From Phlebotomus papatasi (lineage: Eukaryota; Arthropoda; Insecta; Diptera; Psychodidae), in contig NC_077223.1 of the NCBI RefSeq assembly GCF_024763615.1, forward strand, positions 18,910,001 through 18,974,000: 64,000 nucleotides of DNA, written 5' to 3'. Both the position numbers and the translations under genes were made by a program. The stretch's first letter is position 1. Each line of letters begins with the position of its first letter. Under the pieces are notes generated by a model, which worked only from the letters and a program-made list of their open reading frames with translations, was not told the DNA's origin and did not search any database. Below are positions 38,401 to 48,700 of the stretch, in pieces.

Positions 38401-40866
38401 TTAGTACATTTGGTAAGAGATGTTGGATTCGATGCACTTGCTTAAAATATTGCTCTAAAAAGTGATCAAAATCGTGAATCCAAAACGAATAATTATTATT
38501 TTTCGATTCTATGCGTAGAAGCAGAAACAATACAAAAAAATTGCGACTAATTTATTTCATAAATTGCGAAAAATAGCGATTTCAATGTAAGTGGCGAGAA
38601 GTGGGGCTCTGGCGAGAACTGTTGATTCCACCCTATAAGGATCCAAAAAAATTCTTAAAATAGCCATAACTCCAGTTCTAATTGTCAGAATTTAAAAAGT
38701 TAGGGCGTTTTGGAAAGCTCTCGTGAAATTTCACTTCCCCTTCTAACATCTCAAGTTCATAAAACCACCGCTAGGGGCGCTATTTTTAAAAAGATTTTTC
38801 AATTTTCTAAGTCAAATAACTCAAAAATTCCATTGTGCATCGGGCTGATATTTTAGTATGTTGTAGCCGCAGATTATACCTATCAAACAAAAAAATACTT
38901 AAGTCGATCCATAACTCCTGACCCGAGCTATAAAGGGTCAAAGTTCGAATATTGTCCAGCCTCTATCTCCGGTTCTAATTAACATTTTGAGCTAAATTTT
39001 GGGTTTTTGGTTTCGTCTCAATGAGCACTTTCAGATGGAAGTTCAAAAAGTCACCACAGGTGGCGTTGCGATAGCGTAAAAATTCATTAACATTCTTACT
39101 CATTTTTTCAAAAATTCCTTTGTTCAAGTTAATCAATACAACCGGAGATATGAGGGGTCGAAGTTCACGAAATTCAAAACATCATATCTCCTGTACTTTT
39201 TGACCGAATTTGACGAGTGAGGGCGCACATTAAAGGTCTCACAAAAAGGACAAAATTCTGTTACCACCATTACACATAAAACTGGGAATTGTAAAGAATT
39301 TTAAATTTTTAAATTTTTTTTCTAAATCACGAGTAAGCGGCTTTCAAACGTTTGAGGGAAGTTTTTCCAAAACTCGGCATTGCAAAAATGGAAGAAGGTG
39401 TTTTCACGGGTCCTGACATCCGAAAGTTGGAAAAGGATTCAATTTTCACAAATTCTTTGCTGCCAGATGAAAAAATTGCATGAGAATCGGTCAAAAATGT
39501 AATTTACAATTGTTTGGGAGGCACCAAGACAGAAATTGCCGAAAATCTTGTGGAAAAAAATAATTTCAGCATTTAAAAAAGTGGATGTGAATATATCACT
39601 GAAAATCCACTTCCTGTATTGTCACTTTGATGCTTTTTAAGACAAAAATCAACAGCATCAGATGAGCACGGAATGAAATACCATCAATTCACTGCACCTT
39701 ACGAAAAATGGTACGAAAGCAAGACTCTTGATTCTCTTTTGTCATAAATGTGATGGATGGTGGATTACAAAGAAAATTAAACTTTTGAGACATTAGAATT
39801 TATTTGTAGAAGATATGAAATAAAATAATGAACTTTTGAGAGAAAATTCTGTGGTTCATAAGTCATTCAAATACGTAATTTCTGGATAACGGTATATTTT
39901 AGGACCCTATGATATTTAGGAGACTATTTTTGTAAAGGATTCAAGTCGTCCCACGAATCCTTTTCATGGATTTGGAGGACATTTAGGAGTTTATGAAACA
40001 AATCTAAAAAAAAAATGAGGGATAGGGATATGCGATGTTCCAGGAAAAATGTCCTTGACTCCTCATCTACACATCCTTGAATTATCCTTTGATATCAACA
40101 TCCTAGGATGTACCGTTATTGATTATAAACAACTTTTTTTTTCAAATATTTCGAAAAATTTCTTAAAGATCTTTTTCTTAAGATATCTCAGAAACTTGAG
40201 GTGATGGACCACAAGATTCTTCGGGAGAAATGCTCGGGACATACCAAGGAACAAGAAACTACTCATTATTTTCCATCCCAAGAAAAAAAGTTTCATTTTG
40301 TTGCACTGTGTAATGAATCGGTTATGAACCGATAAGTAATTTTCCGCCGAAAGGCAATTTTATTGCTCTTAAAACTATTTTGGGGGATTTTTTGACTGAT
40401 TTTTGAATCGGTTTAAATCGGTTGAGAACCGGTAAACGGTAAGTGATGCAAAAGTATTTTTGAGGTATAGCAAGTCACGAGTTCGAGCACTTCGCAAAGC
40501 CTTGAAAAATTGAATTGATCAATTTTTTTTTAGCAAATTAATTGTTAAATAAGATATATACATATATTTTTTAAATGAATTCTGTGTTTCAAGTCCAATT
40601 AAGCTAGTCGAAGATCTTTCGAGAGAAAAGTCCCTTTCAATTGGAATATAATTAAATTGTCTTGCATGCAGGTTTGCGTTGAAATTTGCAATCACCTCAA
40701 CATACAGCTGTTCAAGATATCACCTCAGCCTCACGGGGCGCCAACGAGTGGGAGTTCAGGGTCAGGGAATCGAGAGGCTGAACACAACAATGGTGCAAAT
40801 CATGTGCATGGCACAACGCAGCAACATCGAAAGCAGAATCGCGTCAGTCGGAGGTACAATAATTAG
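26477..40866 (+). CDS. CEPT1: Choline/ethanolamine phosphotransferase (CEPT1 type)
   Basis: This ER/Golgi membrane enzyme moves phosphocholine or phosphoethanolamine from CDP-alcohols to diacylglycerol, the last step of the Kennedy pathway. Five coding exons join in frame: 26477-26682, 26773-27172, 35423-35548, 35624-35947 and 40672-40866, giving 416 residues, the same length as human CEPT1. The CDP-alcohol phosphotransferase signature DG(x)2AR(x)8G(x)3D(x)3D is complete at residues 100-122 (DGKQARR...GELFDHGCD). Family landmarks follow: FYCAHWQTYVSGTLRFG, GGVGKNGSTVAGTSVLSP, NRLVVAHMTKSEM and DLIKYCSQVCVEICNHL. Several hydrophobic spans fit the usual multi-pass fold. The tail after residue 370 is polar and His/Asn-rich (GTTQQHRKQNRVSRRYNN) and less conserved. 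The fly homologue is bb in a boxcar (bbc). Substrate choice between choline and ethanolamine cannot be told from the sequence. Confidence 0.95.
27652..28235. mobile_element. MITE family D, copy 1, split by a second MITE
   Basis: Ends CACTGAGAGAAATCCGAAAA and TTTTCTCAGTG are flanked by TA (27650-27651 and 28236-28237). The family has a low-complexity interior of TTTTACCC / GGGTAAAATT words. A family C MITE at 27835-28162 interrupts it. Uninterrupted copies are at 29581-29775 (reverse) and 44769-45022. Confidence 0.85.
27835..28162 (+). mobile_element. MITE family C, copy 1
   Basis: Terminal repeats CAGTGCCCGCTCTCTAATCC and GGATTACGAAGCGGGCACTG are flanked by TA on both sides; a second inner CATCCGGATTACGAAGCG lies about 50 bases before the right end. 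The 328-base unit is repeated at 59752-60087 in the same orientation. Ends resemble pogo/Tigger termini (TAATCCGGAT). Confidence 0.88.
28246..28497. mobile_element. Hairpin MITE family F, copy 3
   Basis: Arms CGCACACCTTTTCAATTAGG to CTCATTCTTTCGCACTCTTC and back through AAAAGAATGAAATAGACATA to GATCTAAAAGGTGTTCC. It starts within 10 bases of the end of the family D element. Confidence 0.75.
28847..29144. mobile_element. MITE family J (TA target duplication)
   Basis: Ends CAGTAGAGTTCCTCAAATTT and AAATTTGAGAAACTCGACTG are inverted and flanked by TA (28845-28846 and 29145-29146). Length is 298 bases. The interior is AT-rich without coding sense. I saw one copy in this window. Confidence 0.75.
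29581..29775 (-). mobile_element. MITE family D, copy 2 (uninterrupted)
   Basis: Starts CACTGAGAAAAAACGGGGGT and ends TTTCGGATTTCTCTCATTG, the reverse of copy 1. The place where copy 1 holds a family C insertion is intact here, giving an empty-site control. Confidence 0.8.
31280..31410. mobile_element. Hairpin element family I, decayed copy
   Basis: CTAAACAGACTTACGGCTTAAGCC and the opposed CTCTCAGCTCAAGTCACGAG resemble the arms of 21366-21599. The internal palindrome is missing. Confidence 0.5.
33170..33405 (+). mobile_element. MITE family A, copy 2
   Basis: Begins CAGTAGACTCTCTCTCAATT and ends GAGCGAGAGTCTACTG, with TA at 33168-33169 and 33406-33407. Length 236. Its interior matches 9877-10110 (AAGCGCTCAATTATAAAGAA). 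Confidence 0.85.
33408..33620 (-). mobile_element. MITE family A, copy 3, back-to-back and truncated
   Basis: Starts CAGTAGACTCTCGCTCAATC immediately after the shared TA and runs in the opposite direction to copy 2. The far terminal repeat is gone (ends near GATGACATTTTGCATCATAT). Confidence 0.8.
34368..34800. mobile_element. Hairpin MITE family F, two copies fused
   Basis: A first unit begins GGCACACCTTTTAGCTTGGT with its turn at AAGAAGAAGAAGAAG near 34505. Before completing, it runs into a second unit whose turn is near 34690 and which ends AATCTAAAAGGTGTGCC. Recombination between two adjacent copies would give this form. Confidence 0.7.
34805..35052. mobile_element. Hairpin MITE family F, copy 5
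   Basis: Begins GATTCTGACACCTCTTAGAT near 34808, turns at CTTTTTCTTCTTTTAAATG and returns to TCCTGATCCAAAAGATGTAC. It follows the fused pair directly, so three palindromic units lie in a row. Confidence 0.7.
36578..37505. repeat. Cluster of CACTATTATAGTG palindromes
   Basis: Near-perfect 13-base palindromes of the form CACTATTATAGTG or CACTATAATAGTG recur at about 36718, 36781, 36838, 36936, 37008, 37033, 37449 and 37486, always with GTGTAAAA or TTTCACAC beside them. Between them are AT-rich spacers. It may be one large element with repeated ends or a cluster of small ones. Confidence 0.65.
37706..38634 (+). mobile_element. Non-autonomous element with GGGTGGAAT ends, copy 2
   Basis: Begins GGGTGGAATAACCGGCTATC and ends GTTGATTCCACCC, an inverted pair. 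The interior matches 8755-9640 in reverse complement. CCACTTTTCGCCAC-like words are repeated inside. No coding sense was seen. Confidence 0.72.
39380..39790 (+). pseudogene. Decayed copy of a repeat-borne conserved arthropod ORF of unknown function
   Basis: Starting at an ATG near 39389 the frame reads EEGVFTGPDIRKLEKDS, then SLLPDEKIA, a TGA where a Trp is expected, and ESVKNVIYNCLGGTKTEI. After a frameshift it reads MSLKIHFL-like NISLKIHFLYCHFDAF, a stop, and then SSDEHGMKYHQF. The order (GVFxGPDIRKL, AWESxKxVxxNxLG, MSxKIHFLxxHxDxF, SDEHGxxxHQ) recalls an uncharacterised protein widely scattered in arthropod genomes. Its biochemical role is unknown to me. Two stops and at least one frameshift make it dead. 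Family assignment is from memory of the motifs. Confidence 0.55.
40318..40503 (+). repeat. Dispersed repeat shared with 900-1145
   Basis: GGTTATGAACCGATAAGTAA, ACTATTTTGGGGGATTTTTT, GAACCGGTAAACGGTAA and AAGTCACGAGTTCGAGCA occur in the same order at about 945-1140. Identity is high enough to be obvious by eye. No inverted ends were found. Confidence 0.7.
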
Positions 40867-43186
40867 AAAAAGTGTCTGAGCCGCACTCGATCAAAAAAAA
40901 AAACCTTTTTAGTCACCCTCCCCCTGGAAGCAGCGCCCCATCGGACAGATTTTTGCGACTTGTCCATCGAGGTGTGTATTGATGTGAATTTTTGGGATGT
41001 TGAAAAAGAAAGGAAGAAAGAAAATTAATATTGGGAGTAAAGAAAAAAAAAGTATATGGATGGAAAACAAAAAGAAAAAACATGAGACTTTCATTTGCAA
41101 TTTTACGTTTATTCATGTTGTTTGAATCTTTTCCTTTTCTTCTCCTTTTCTTTCTCGCTCTCTCTTTTTTTCTATTTCTTTTTTTTTGCTTAAGGTGCTA
41201 CGACAAAAAATTGCAGTATATTTTTTTTGTTCCTAGTCTAATACATTTTGTTTTCTCAATCTCTATCTTATTTTTCAACAATAATTTAATGTTTTTTTTT
41301 AATTCTTTAAATCGTATATTCTCAACAGTTCTTCTTATGTCTCTCTCTCTCTCTCATTATCTTATTCTCTCTTTACTAATTTCTTTTTTTAATATTTGCG
41401 AAAAATGGCCAATTTCGAATTTTTAAAATCGTTTTTCATAATTTTATTTTTTTTTAATTTAATTTTTCCTGTTTCAGTTTTGAAAAATTTCTATTGTGTC
41501 CGGCACAATATTTTTGCGCAATTTTATTCTCAATTTGTTTTTTTTTTAATCTTTTGTTCAAGCTCAATTTGAGAGGAGAAATATTTCTAAAAAATATATA
41601 TAATATCAAATAAATATATTTACAAATACCTGAGAAGTTTCTAATATTTTCTTTTTCTCTAAAAAAAAGTCTATTTCTAATCAGGGAATATCTATTGCCT
41701 ACATTCTTTTATCAAGCATTTTATGACATTTTTTCATTATTTTTCTTCTCATTTTATTACTTTATTTTTTAATTGTATTTCTCTATTGAATGGAGAGTAC
41801 AAAAAGATTGATTTCTAAGAAACTTTTCTATATTTTTTCTGGGTAACATTCAGAGATGCGCAAAATGCTTTTAGAGTTTTTAATTAACAAAAAAAGACTA
41901 AAAGAAGGAACAGAAACTTCCTCAGAAAGAATTTTCCACAAGAGCCTCTTTGAGGGCTAAATTTCTTATTATTTAAAAAATAAAAAAAAAACAGTATACA
42001 ATAATTTTTATTTCTCAAAAGATTTTTCTTTTTTTAAATATAAAATAAAATTAAAATGCACATCTCTGGTAACATTTCCTTATTAAATCTTCCTTTTGAG
42101 CAAATATATTATGTAGATTTTTTTTTTGTGCGCCGAGTTTAGTCTTACAAATACATTTTGCAAAGTAAATATTTACACAATAAAATACATTGTAGTAGTC
42201 GGTATGTAAAACTAAAAGTATCATTATCAAGCTACGATAAATGGCACATTGCGACAAAATAATAATAAGGGAGATTAAGGGGGTTATTTATTGCTTCTGC
42301 AGCGACCTGCAAGATCGATAAGAATGCGTGGGGATGTTTACAATTAAGAATGTGGGAAAAATCTGGGGGTGTGTCATTGAGGCATGATGAATACATCAAT
42401 TTTTAATGCTGATTGAATGACCATGACTCTCATGTTTTAGGTTCAATGGCAAGAGTAAATAATAATATTGAACTATCGCTATTGCTCTTGTTTGAAAGTA
42501 ATCTGACAAATGTGTCAGCAGAACTTCCGGGAAACATCAATTGCAATTATTTTGTATAGAATAATTAATATCTTTCTTGAATGTCAAGGAGCAGTGTTTT
42601 TTTTTAAACATAGAAAGCTTAGCGGTCACTTGCGATAAATGAATGATATTATTTCTCGATATATTCAGTATCAATAATTTCAGGTTACAAAATTATTCGA
42701 AGATCTATTGAAATGCATAATCGATTAAAAGGTACAAGATACAGAAATCCTCCGCTGGAGAATTCTAGAGGCTCCATTGTCAAAAGGAATATTTTCAAAT
42801 ATTTCAATACACTTATTCCAATGATTTTCCAAATATTTTTCCATTCCAGAAGCGTATTTGTGAAAATTTTAATGAAATAATTTCTTTAGAGTTCAGAACA
42901 GATAGTATTCTCTGGGTTCTCAATTCGGAAAATACGATAAATAATCACTGCACAATCAATGGCTTTATGTGCCCAGAATTGCATACCCGCAGGAGCTATC
43001 TTTCGAATAAATTACAGAAACGCCGTAATATATGCAAAGTAATGGCAACCATAGAATGACTTCTACACGGAACAAAAGTAGTCAGAACATAAAGATTCAA
43101 CTCTTCAAAAGAAAAGCATTAGGGCAACTGCCTGTAATTTGCAACAGTTTGTAATACCCGGGTAGTAGATTTTACTAGTCAGATCT

Positions 43187-43764
43187 ATTGAATTTTGCAA
43201 ACTTCAATGAAAAATATTCCATCTTTTCAGACACAGCTGTCTGGAAAATCTGGAATGTAGAAAAAAATCTACAGAAAATCGGCAAAATATCTACAGAAAT
43301 TCGTCAGAGTATGCACCAGGATTCGTCAGAAAATTTGCAAAAATTTCTGACGAATTTTGTCCCAAGCCCAAATAAAATTCGTAGGAATATCTACAGATTT
43401 CTTGGCAGATTTTCTGCAGAAATCTTAAAGATATCTGACGAAATTATTTGACGGGTAATTCTTTTCTGAATCGTCCCGTCAAATAATTTCGTCAGATATC
43501 TTTAAGATTTCCGCAGAAAATATCTACCCCTCTGCCGAAAATCTGCAGAGAAATCTGTAGATATTCCTACGAATTTTATTTGGGCTTTAGACGAAATTCG
43601 TCAGAATTTTTTGCAAATTTTCTGACGAATCCTGGTGCATACTCTGACGAATTTCTGTAGATAATTTGCCGATTTTCTGTAGATTTCTTCTACATTCCAG
43701 ACTTTCCAGACAGCTCTGTGTTTGAAAAGATGAAATATTTTTCACTGAAGTTTGCAAAATTTAA
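43187..43764. mobile_element. Long foldback (inverted repeat) element
   Basis: The left arm 43187-43455 and right arm 43475-43764 are near complements around a 19-base loop (TAATTCTTTTCTGAATCGT). Pairing can be followed from ATTTTGCAAACTTCA at the outer edge to CCCGTCAAATAATTTCGTCA at the inner edge. The right arm is about 20 bases longer because of small internal insertions. Such a hairpin transcript would be a long double-stranded RNA. Open frames inside the arms are by-products. Confidence 0.88.
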
Positions 43765-44054
43765 TAGGGTGTTTTTTTAGTGATATCACAGTGTTTATAT
43801 AAAATAAAGAAATCTGCGACGCCGTGTTATAAGTAGAGAATAGTGAAGTGAAAACTTTAAGCAGAGTGTCGACCTAAATTTTGTGTTCTTGTACCATTCC
43901 ATGGGCGATTTTTAAGAAATTAGTATTTTTGGTCGCATGTTTTTACTTATTTTAAATGTTTATTTGGTAATGTTTGTTAAGCAAAACACACCATTTTCTT
44001 TATAACTTCTACAGTTTCTTCATAAATCAACAATATTTTTGTGAAGTATAATGA

Positions 44055-44180
44055 ACACTATGCAGATTTTCTAGGTAGAAATTTTGTCGAAAATCTACTG
44101 ATTTTCTAGCAGAAATTCTGCCGAAAATCTACAGATTTTCTAGCAGAAATTTTGCCGAAAATCTACCGATTTTTGCTGAA
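44055..44180. repeat. Tandem repeat of about 45 bases
   Basis: GATTTTCTAGCAGAAATTTT followed by GCCGAAAATCTAC occurs about three times in a row, each unit itself a small inverted repeat (AGATTTTC / GAAAATCT). The words resemble those in the neighbouring foldback arms (GCAGAAATCT, GAAAATCTGCAG), so they may share an origin. Confidence 0.65.
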
Positions 44181-44471
44181 TATTCGGGAATATACCGTTA
44201 CAATTCAAAAAACCTCCAAGTAAAATCGCCAGGTAGATTATTGATTTGACAGAGACAGCTGACAAATTGAAATGAAAGGTCTCCTTACTAGGATCAGCGC
44301 CTCTGGTGGTGATTGAAATTACTATAATAGATTAGTCAATTGTATGATCTCAGTAAGTTATTTCAGTGAAACGTGTACGTAGAGTTTGTAATTTCTGTAA
44401 ATCTAAAGCCCACGTTAGTCAATGCCTTTAGTCAAAGGTCACTTTCCTATTAGGCACCTATATTAGTTATA

Positions 44472-45325
44472 TAGGATATACGCGATAAAGACAATTATTG
44501 TTTCAAGTCAGAATAAAAAATTAGTAAATTAGAAAGAATTATTCACTTGAAATTCTCGGATTGAGCCAAAATCTCCATTGACTTGATTTTAATATGGTGT
44601 ATACTGAAATTTATTCTTTTCGACTAAATATTATTCTTTTTACGCGAATAATGTGATTATATCACCAGCGGCATTTCAATAAAATGTTGTTTTACTTATA
44701 AACAAGAGCAAAAGAAGATGCAAAAAAAACTGGCACTGTAAGCAATAAAAAGAATACTAATCATAGCACACTGAGAGAAATACGAAAAAGTTAAAATAAC
44801 ATTCCGGAAGTGTTAATTTTACCCAGCATTTTTGATCCGAAATCGGTGTAAATATTACCCTTTTTAGGCTTATTAGGGGTTAAAGTCACCTTTTTTCATG
44901 TTAATTTTACACTTAAAAAGGTGTAGAATTAACATTAAAAAATGTTGATATATTTTTACACATAAAAAGTGTTAAAGTTATGAGGAACAAAAGTTAATCG
45001 CACCCTCTTTTTTTTCACAGTGTAGGATATACCCGATAAAAACAATTATAGTTTCAAATCAGTATAAAAAAAATCAGTAAATTAGAAAGAATTATTCACT
45101 TGAAATTCCCGGACTTAGCCAAAATCTCATGACGACTTGATTTCAATCTGTTTCGTACTGAAATTTATTCTTTTCGACTAAATATTATTCCTTTTATGGG
45201 AATAATGTGATTATATCACCAGCGGCATTTCAATAAAATGTTCTTTTACTTATAAACAAGAGCAAAAGAAGATGTAAAAAAACTGGCACTGCGAGCAATA
45301 AAAGGAATACTAATCTTAGCAGCAA
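44472..45325. repeat. Direct duplication of about 297 bases with a MITE between the copies
   Basis: Copy one is about 44472-44768 and copy two about 45023-45325, both starting TAGGATATAC and ending AATACTAATC-TTAGCA. Shared landmarks are GAAAGAATTATTCACTTGAA, TATCACCAGCGGCATTTCAA and ACTTATAAACAAGAGCAAAA. Divergence is about 7-10 percent by eye. The space between is exactly a family D MITE. Confidence 0.85.
44769..45022 (+). mobile_element. MITE family D, copy 3
   Basis: Begins CACTGAGAGAAATACGAAAA and ends TTTTTTTTCACAGTG. TA follows the right end, but the left flank reads CA. The site where copy 1 is split is intact (GTTGATATATTTTTACAC). Confidence 0.82.
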
Positions 45326-45590
45326 CAAAAATATTACAATGTACTCGGCCATTTCAATTGACACACCCCCCAGTGATAAAATGCAAAAGAAATTGCGTGA
45401 GGTCATGATAATGGAAATGACTTCTATTTATGTCTCGTGGACGGACTTCTAAAAAAGACTAAAATAAATCTAAAAGAAAGGAATATCTAAGAGACAATTA
45501 GATTGAATTGGCATTTTGCAAATGTAGGACATTGCATTTTTTACATTAATCGTTGTAACTCTTTTTTTATAAATACACTGACTCATTTTT

Positions 45591-45625
45591 CTCCCCTCGA
45601 ATGTCGTATAAAATCCCGAGGGGAG
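45591..45625 (-). promoter_or_regulatory. GC-rich stem-loop in the probable bnl 3' UTR
   Basis: CTCCCCTCG (45591-45599) pairs with CGAGGGGAG (45617-45625) around a 17-base loop. It stands out in AT-rich sequence and lies about 125 bases past the bnl stop on the transcribed strand. A role in mRNA stability or localisation is only a guess. Confidence 0.4.
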
Positions 45626-45750
45626 ACTGTCTGGGGGACATTATTCGGAAGGCCACATGCATCACATATTGATAGATTTCTGTTTTTTTTTTTTACTTTT
45701 TAAATCTCTCTCTCTCCTATTTTGTTGTCGTCTTGGAGCAAAAGAGGATT

Positions 45751-48700
45751 TCATTCGTCATCGAAGGCGAAAGTTCTCTCATCTGTGTCATCGGATTCTG
45801 TTGTTGTAGGATGTTCAACATCCTTGTTACGTCCTTGTTTCTTATTTTTCTGCTTGAAACGCCCTTTGGCACCCTGATTGGACTTCTTACCCTTGCCCTT
45901 TTTCTTTCTGCCACCACCCCCCTTTCCACCCTTATTGGGCTTCTTCTTCTCCATATTGCACTTGGGCTGCGACACCGTAGGACCCTCAGGGGCCTTCTCC
46001 GAATCACACAATTGCTTCAGACCGTGCTTAATGTAATTCGGTCCAAATACCCTCGATACAAGATCATCCACCCTCTTGGGATCCACGAGGTGCGTCAGGG
46101 AATTGGTATGTTGTGCCAAATTCCCCAGAGATCTCGTCGGTGAGATATGCAGCCTCCTTGGCTGCCCATGGCGATTGATGGCTAAATAGAGCACGCGGCT
46201 GGAATTGGAGTTGTATGAACTGGAATAGACATTATAGTGATGTTCCTCTATTGATTCATTGAAGACACAATCATCGCTGAACTTTCTCTGCAAAGAAACC
46301 ACCATATCGGAAAAGTTGATGAGTTAAATCACACAAATTAGCACTCTCCCTCACCAACTGATTAATTACACTGCCATTTATCTACTCCTCACTGATTAAT
46401 TGCCGCGTAGAAAATTACTGTGAGAAATGCTTCTCTGCTCTTCAGTATTTCGGCGCACACGAGCTTCTGTATCTAATCTCGTGTGGAATCTGTGCTGGAA
46501 ATGATTCCCTTCCTATACCAAGTTGCTCTAATAGCCACCAGAAAATTCTGTTATCAAAAATAATACTCTAAATTCAGCATAAGATAATGATACAGCAGCT
46601 CTGCACAATTATATCGCGTCATACTCATTGAGGGTTCGTTAACTCGAAAACCAGGAGCGTATTTAGATAGGAAAATACTTCTGAAACTGAGTCAGTGTCA
46701 GTGATGTTGCAAAAGATGCCTGAGGCTCTCAAGGATAATACACTTCCTTGATTTTTTCATTGGAATATGTTAGAAGAAACTCAGCTAGGTTTTTCAGGAC
46801 AATCTGTCTTTCCGGTGAGCGTCGGAATTTGTTGATCAAATCCAATGAATCAAACACAATTTTACCAGAGCTTTCGACACTTATCGTGTCTTCCTCAATG
46901 GTTATTGGTTGGTCTTTTCTTTAGGATTTTTGTCACTAATTCCTCTATTTTCTTATGCATCAGTTTTGAATTTGGTTAGGAGCTCACTAACAATTTTCTT
47001 CTTTCTTTTTTGCACAGCCAGTCCGTTTGCTGTGCAAAAAAGAAAGAAGAAAATTGTTAGTGAACTAACAATTTTTAATAACAAGTATTTAAGAAATTTA
47101 AAGAATTTACAGTAACGTTGTAAGAAGAGTTAAGGAGTAAATTTATGTAGGGGAGACCTGGGCAGAAATAGCAACGCATGGTATTAGAGAGTGGGATGTT
47201 ATAGCTTGTTTTAGAAGGAATATTTAAGAAATCACTATTTATTCCAAAATTACACTTCCCTTCCTATTTATTGAAGTATTTAAGCACGATGAAAACATTT
47301 TAATAAAAATTATACGCAATGAAAAATTTCATTTACTAGCTAATTCTGCCACGGTCTCACCTAGGTAATGTTCTACAGAAAAAAAATGAAATACTGTGTT
47401 GTATCGCATGTTAAAGTTAGAGCGTCTTGAAATGGAGGCGAATAAGGACACTCTACGCTAGCTCAAAAAAATTTTTGTATATAAATGGTAAAAAGAGGGA
47501 ATTTGATATACAGTATGATATACAGAATGATAAAAAATTGCTTTTTTAATATTTCTCTTTGTAAATTATTCGCCTGTAATCCGTAGATCTCATTTATATA
47601 TTTCAAAAAAAAAAATTATTTTATTTCATAGAAAAAAAACAATTGTTTTCCAAAAGTTGATCATTTTTTACGCGCCAGAAGTTTGTTGCCTCATTTCAAA
47701 AAGTTACTCAAAATGGTCATATGCGTGCAATCAACATAATATCATCAAGTTATATTTTGAAATTATGCTATTTAAGAGTCGGTTGGTAGGTTCGCACATT
47801 TTTAAAGTTTTCAATAATTTGATAATTTTAATTACTTCTGATAGTGACCTTATAATGTCTGCTCCAAAAATCCACAATCAGTTGATTGCTGAAGGAACAC
47901 ACTTTCCTACTGTTATAAAAATCAAGAGATAAGATAAGATGTCAAGATCTATGGATTAAAGGCAACTAATTTACAAAAAGAAAAATTAAAAAAAAATCAT
48001 TTATCTATCATTTTTTCCTTCCGGTTTCCTGAACATACATGAGGCAACAAACTTTTGACACGTACTATAATTTGTAAATTAAAATTTTGAGTTTTCTTCA
48101 ATGTTTTAGATATGGGTAGAAGAAAAATACAACAAAGAAATAATCAAGTGTAGGACTTGTTTTTCGTGGTCTTCCTTTTTTTTCTACTCATACTGGAACA
48201 ATGAAGAATTCCAATTTACTGAATTTACCCCTTTCTATCCCAAATTAGAGACCCTAAACATCGGCTTGCTACATTTTCACCACTGAAAAATATCAATTTT
48301 CGCATGGAATTTTTGGAATTAGAGAGACTTAAAAAGGTTCGTTTGAACGGAGCAGGTTCATTGACTTTCAAAAAATCTTTGATTGTGATAAAATCACAGC
48401 GAATATCACAATGAAAAAATGATAATTGATTTTAATACCCCATTTTAACGCATTTATACCTGTTGTATATCATGCTCAATTTTTACATGGTTAATTTAAC
48501 CAGTGAGTGGCCCATGAAGCCTAATATAAATTGGAGATATTTTTTTACTTTTCCTTGTAAAAATTTTGTAGATATTGCACCACGACTTAAACAAATTTCC
48601 TCGTAGTTCTTGTATTATTTCGGCGAGCATTATGAAATATGTATTTTTAGATAGCTTTTAATGCACAATTTCGAAATATATTATACTGATAAGGCAATTC

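Larger units (their letters stand above)
35948..40671 (+). other. Phosphotransferase intron 4 (4.7 kb), repeat-rich
   Basis: Bounded by GTAAGT and CTTGCATGCAG. It holds a region of short ATTATAG palindromes (36578-37505), dispersed repeat pieces (36427-36600, 37520-37700, 38636-39260), a second GGGTGGAAT element (37706-38634), a decayed conserved ORF (39380-39790) and a repeat shared with 900-1145 (40318-40503). Confidence 0.7.
40867..45750. other. Convergent intergenic region between CEPT1 and bnl
   Basis: Both genes end into this region. The CEPT1 3' UTR starts at 40867; an AATAAA at 42179-42184 is one candidate signal. 41000-42000 is T-rich low complexity. Then come the long foldback (43187-43764), a 34-base tandem repeat (44055-44180) and a duplicated block with a MITE between its copies (44472-45325). 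A GC-rich stem-loop lies at 45591-45625, within the likely bnl 3' UTR. Confidence 0.6.

Noticed and set aside
41031..41426. 131-codon frame downstream of CEPT1
   Set aside because: It is T-rich low complexity giving Phe/Leu/Ser runs and has no coding character.
43188..43451. 87-codon frame in the left arm of the foldback
   Set aside because: It is part of an inverted-repeat element, has no recognisable motif and is mirrored in the other arm.
47657..47932. 91-codon frame inside a MITE
   Set aside because: No domain was recognised and it begins outside the element end. It may be chance in AT-rich sequence.
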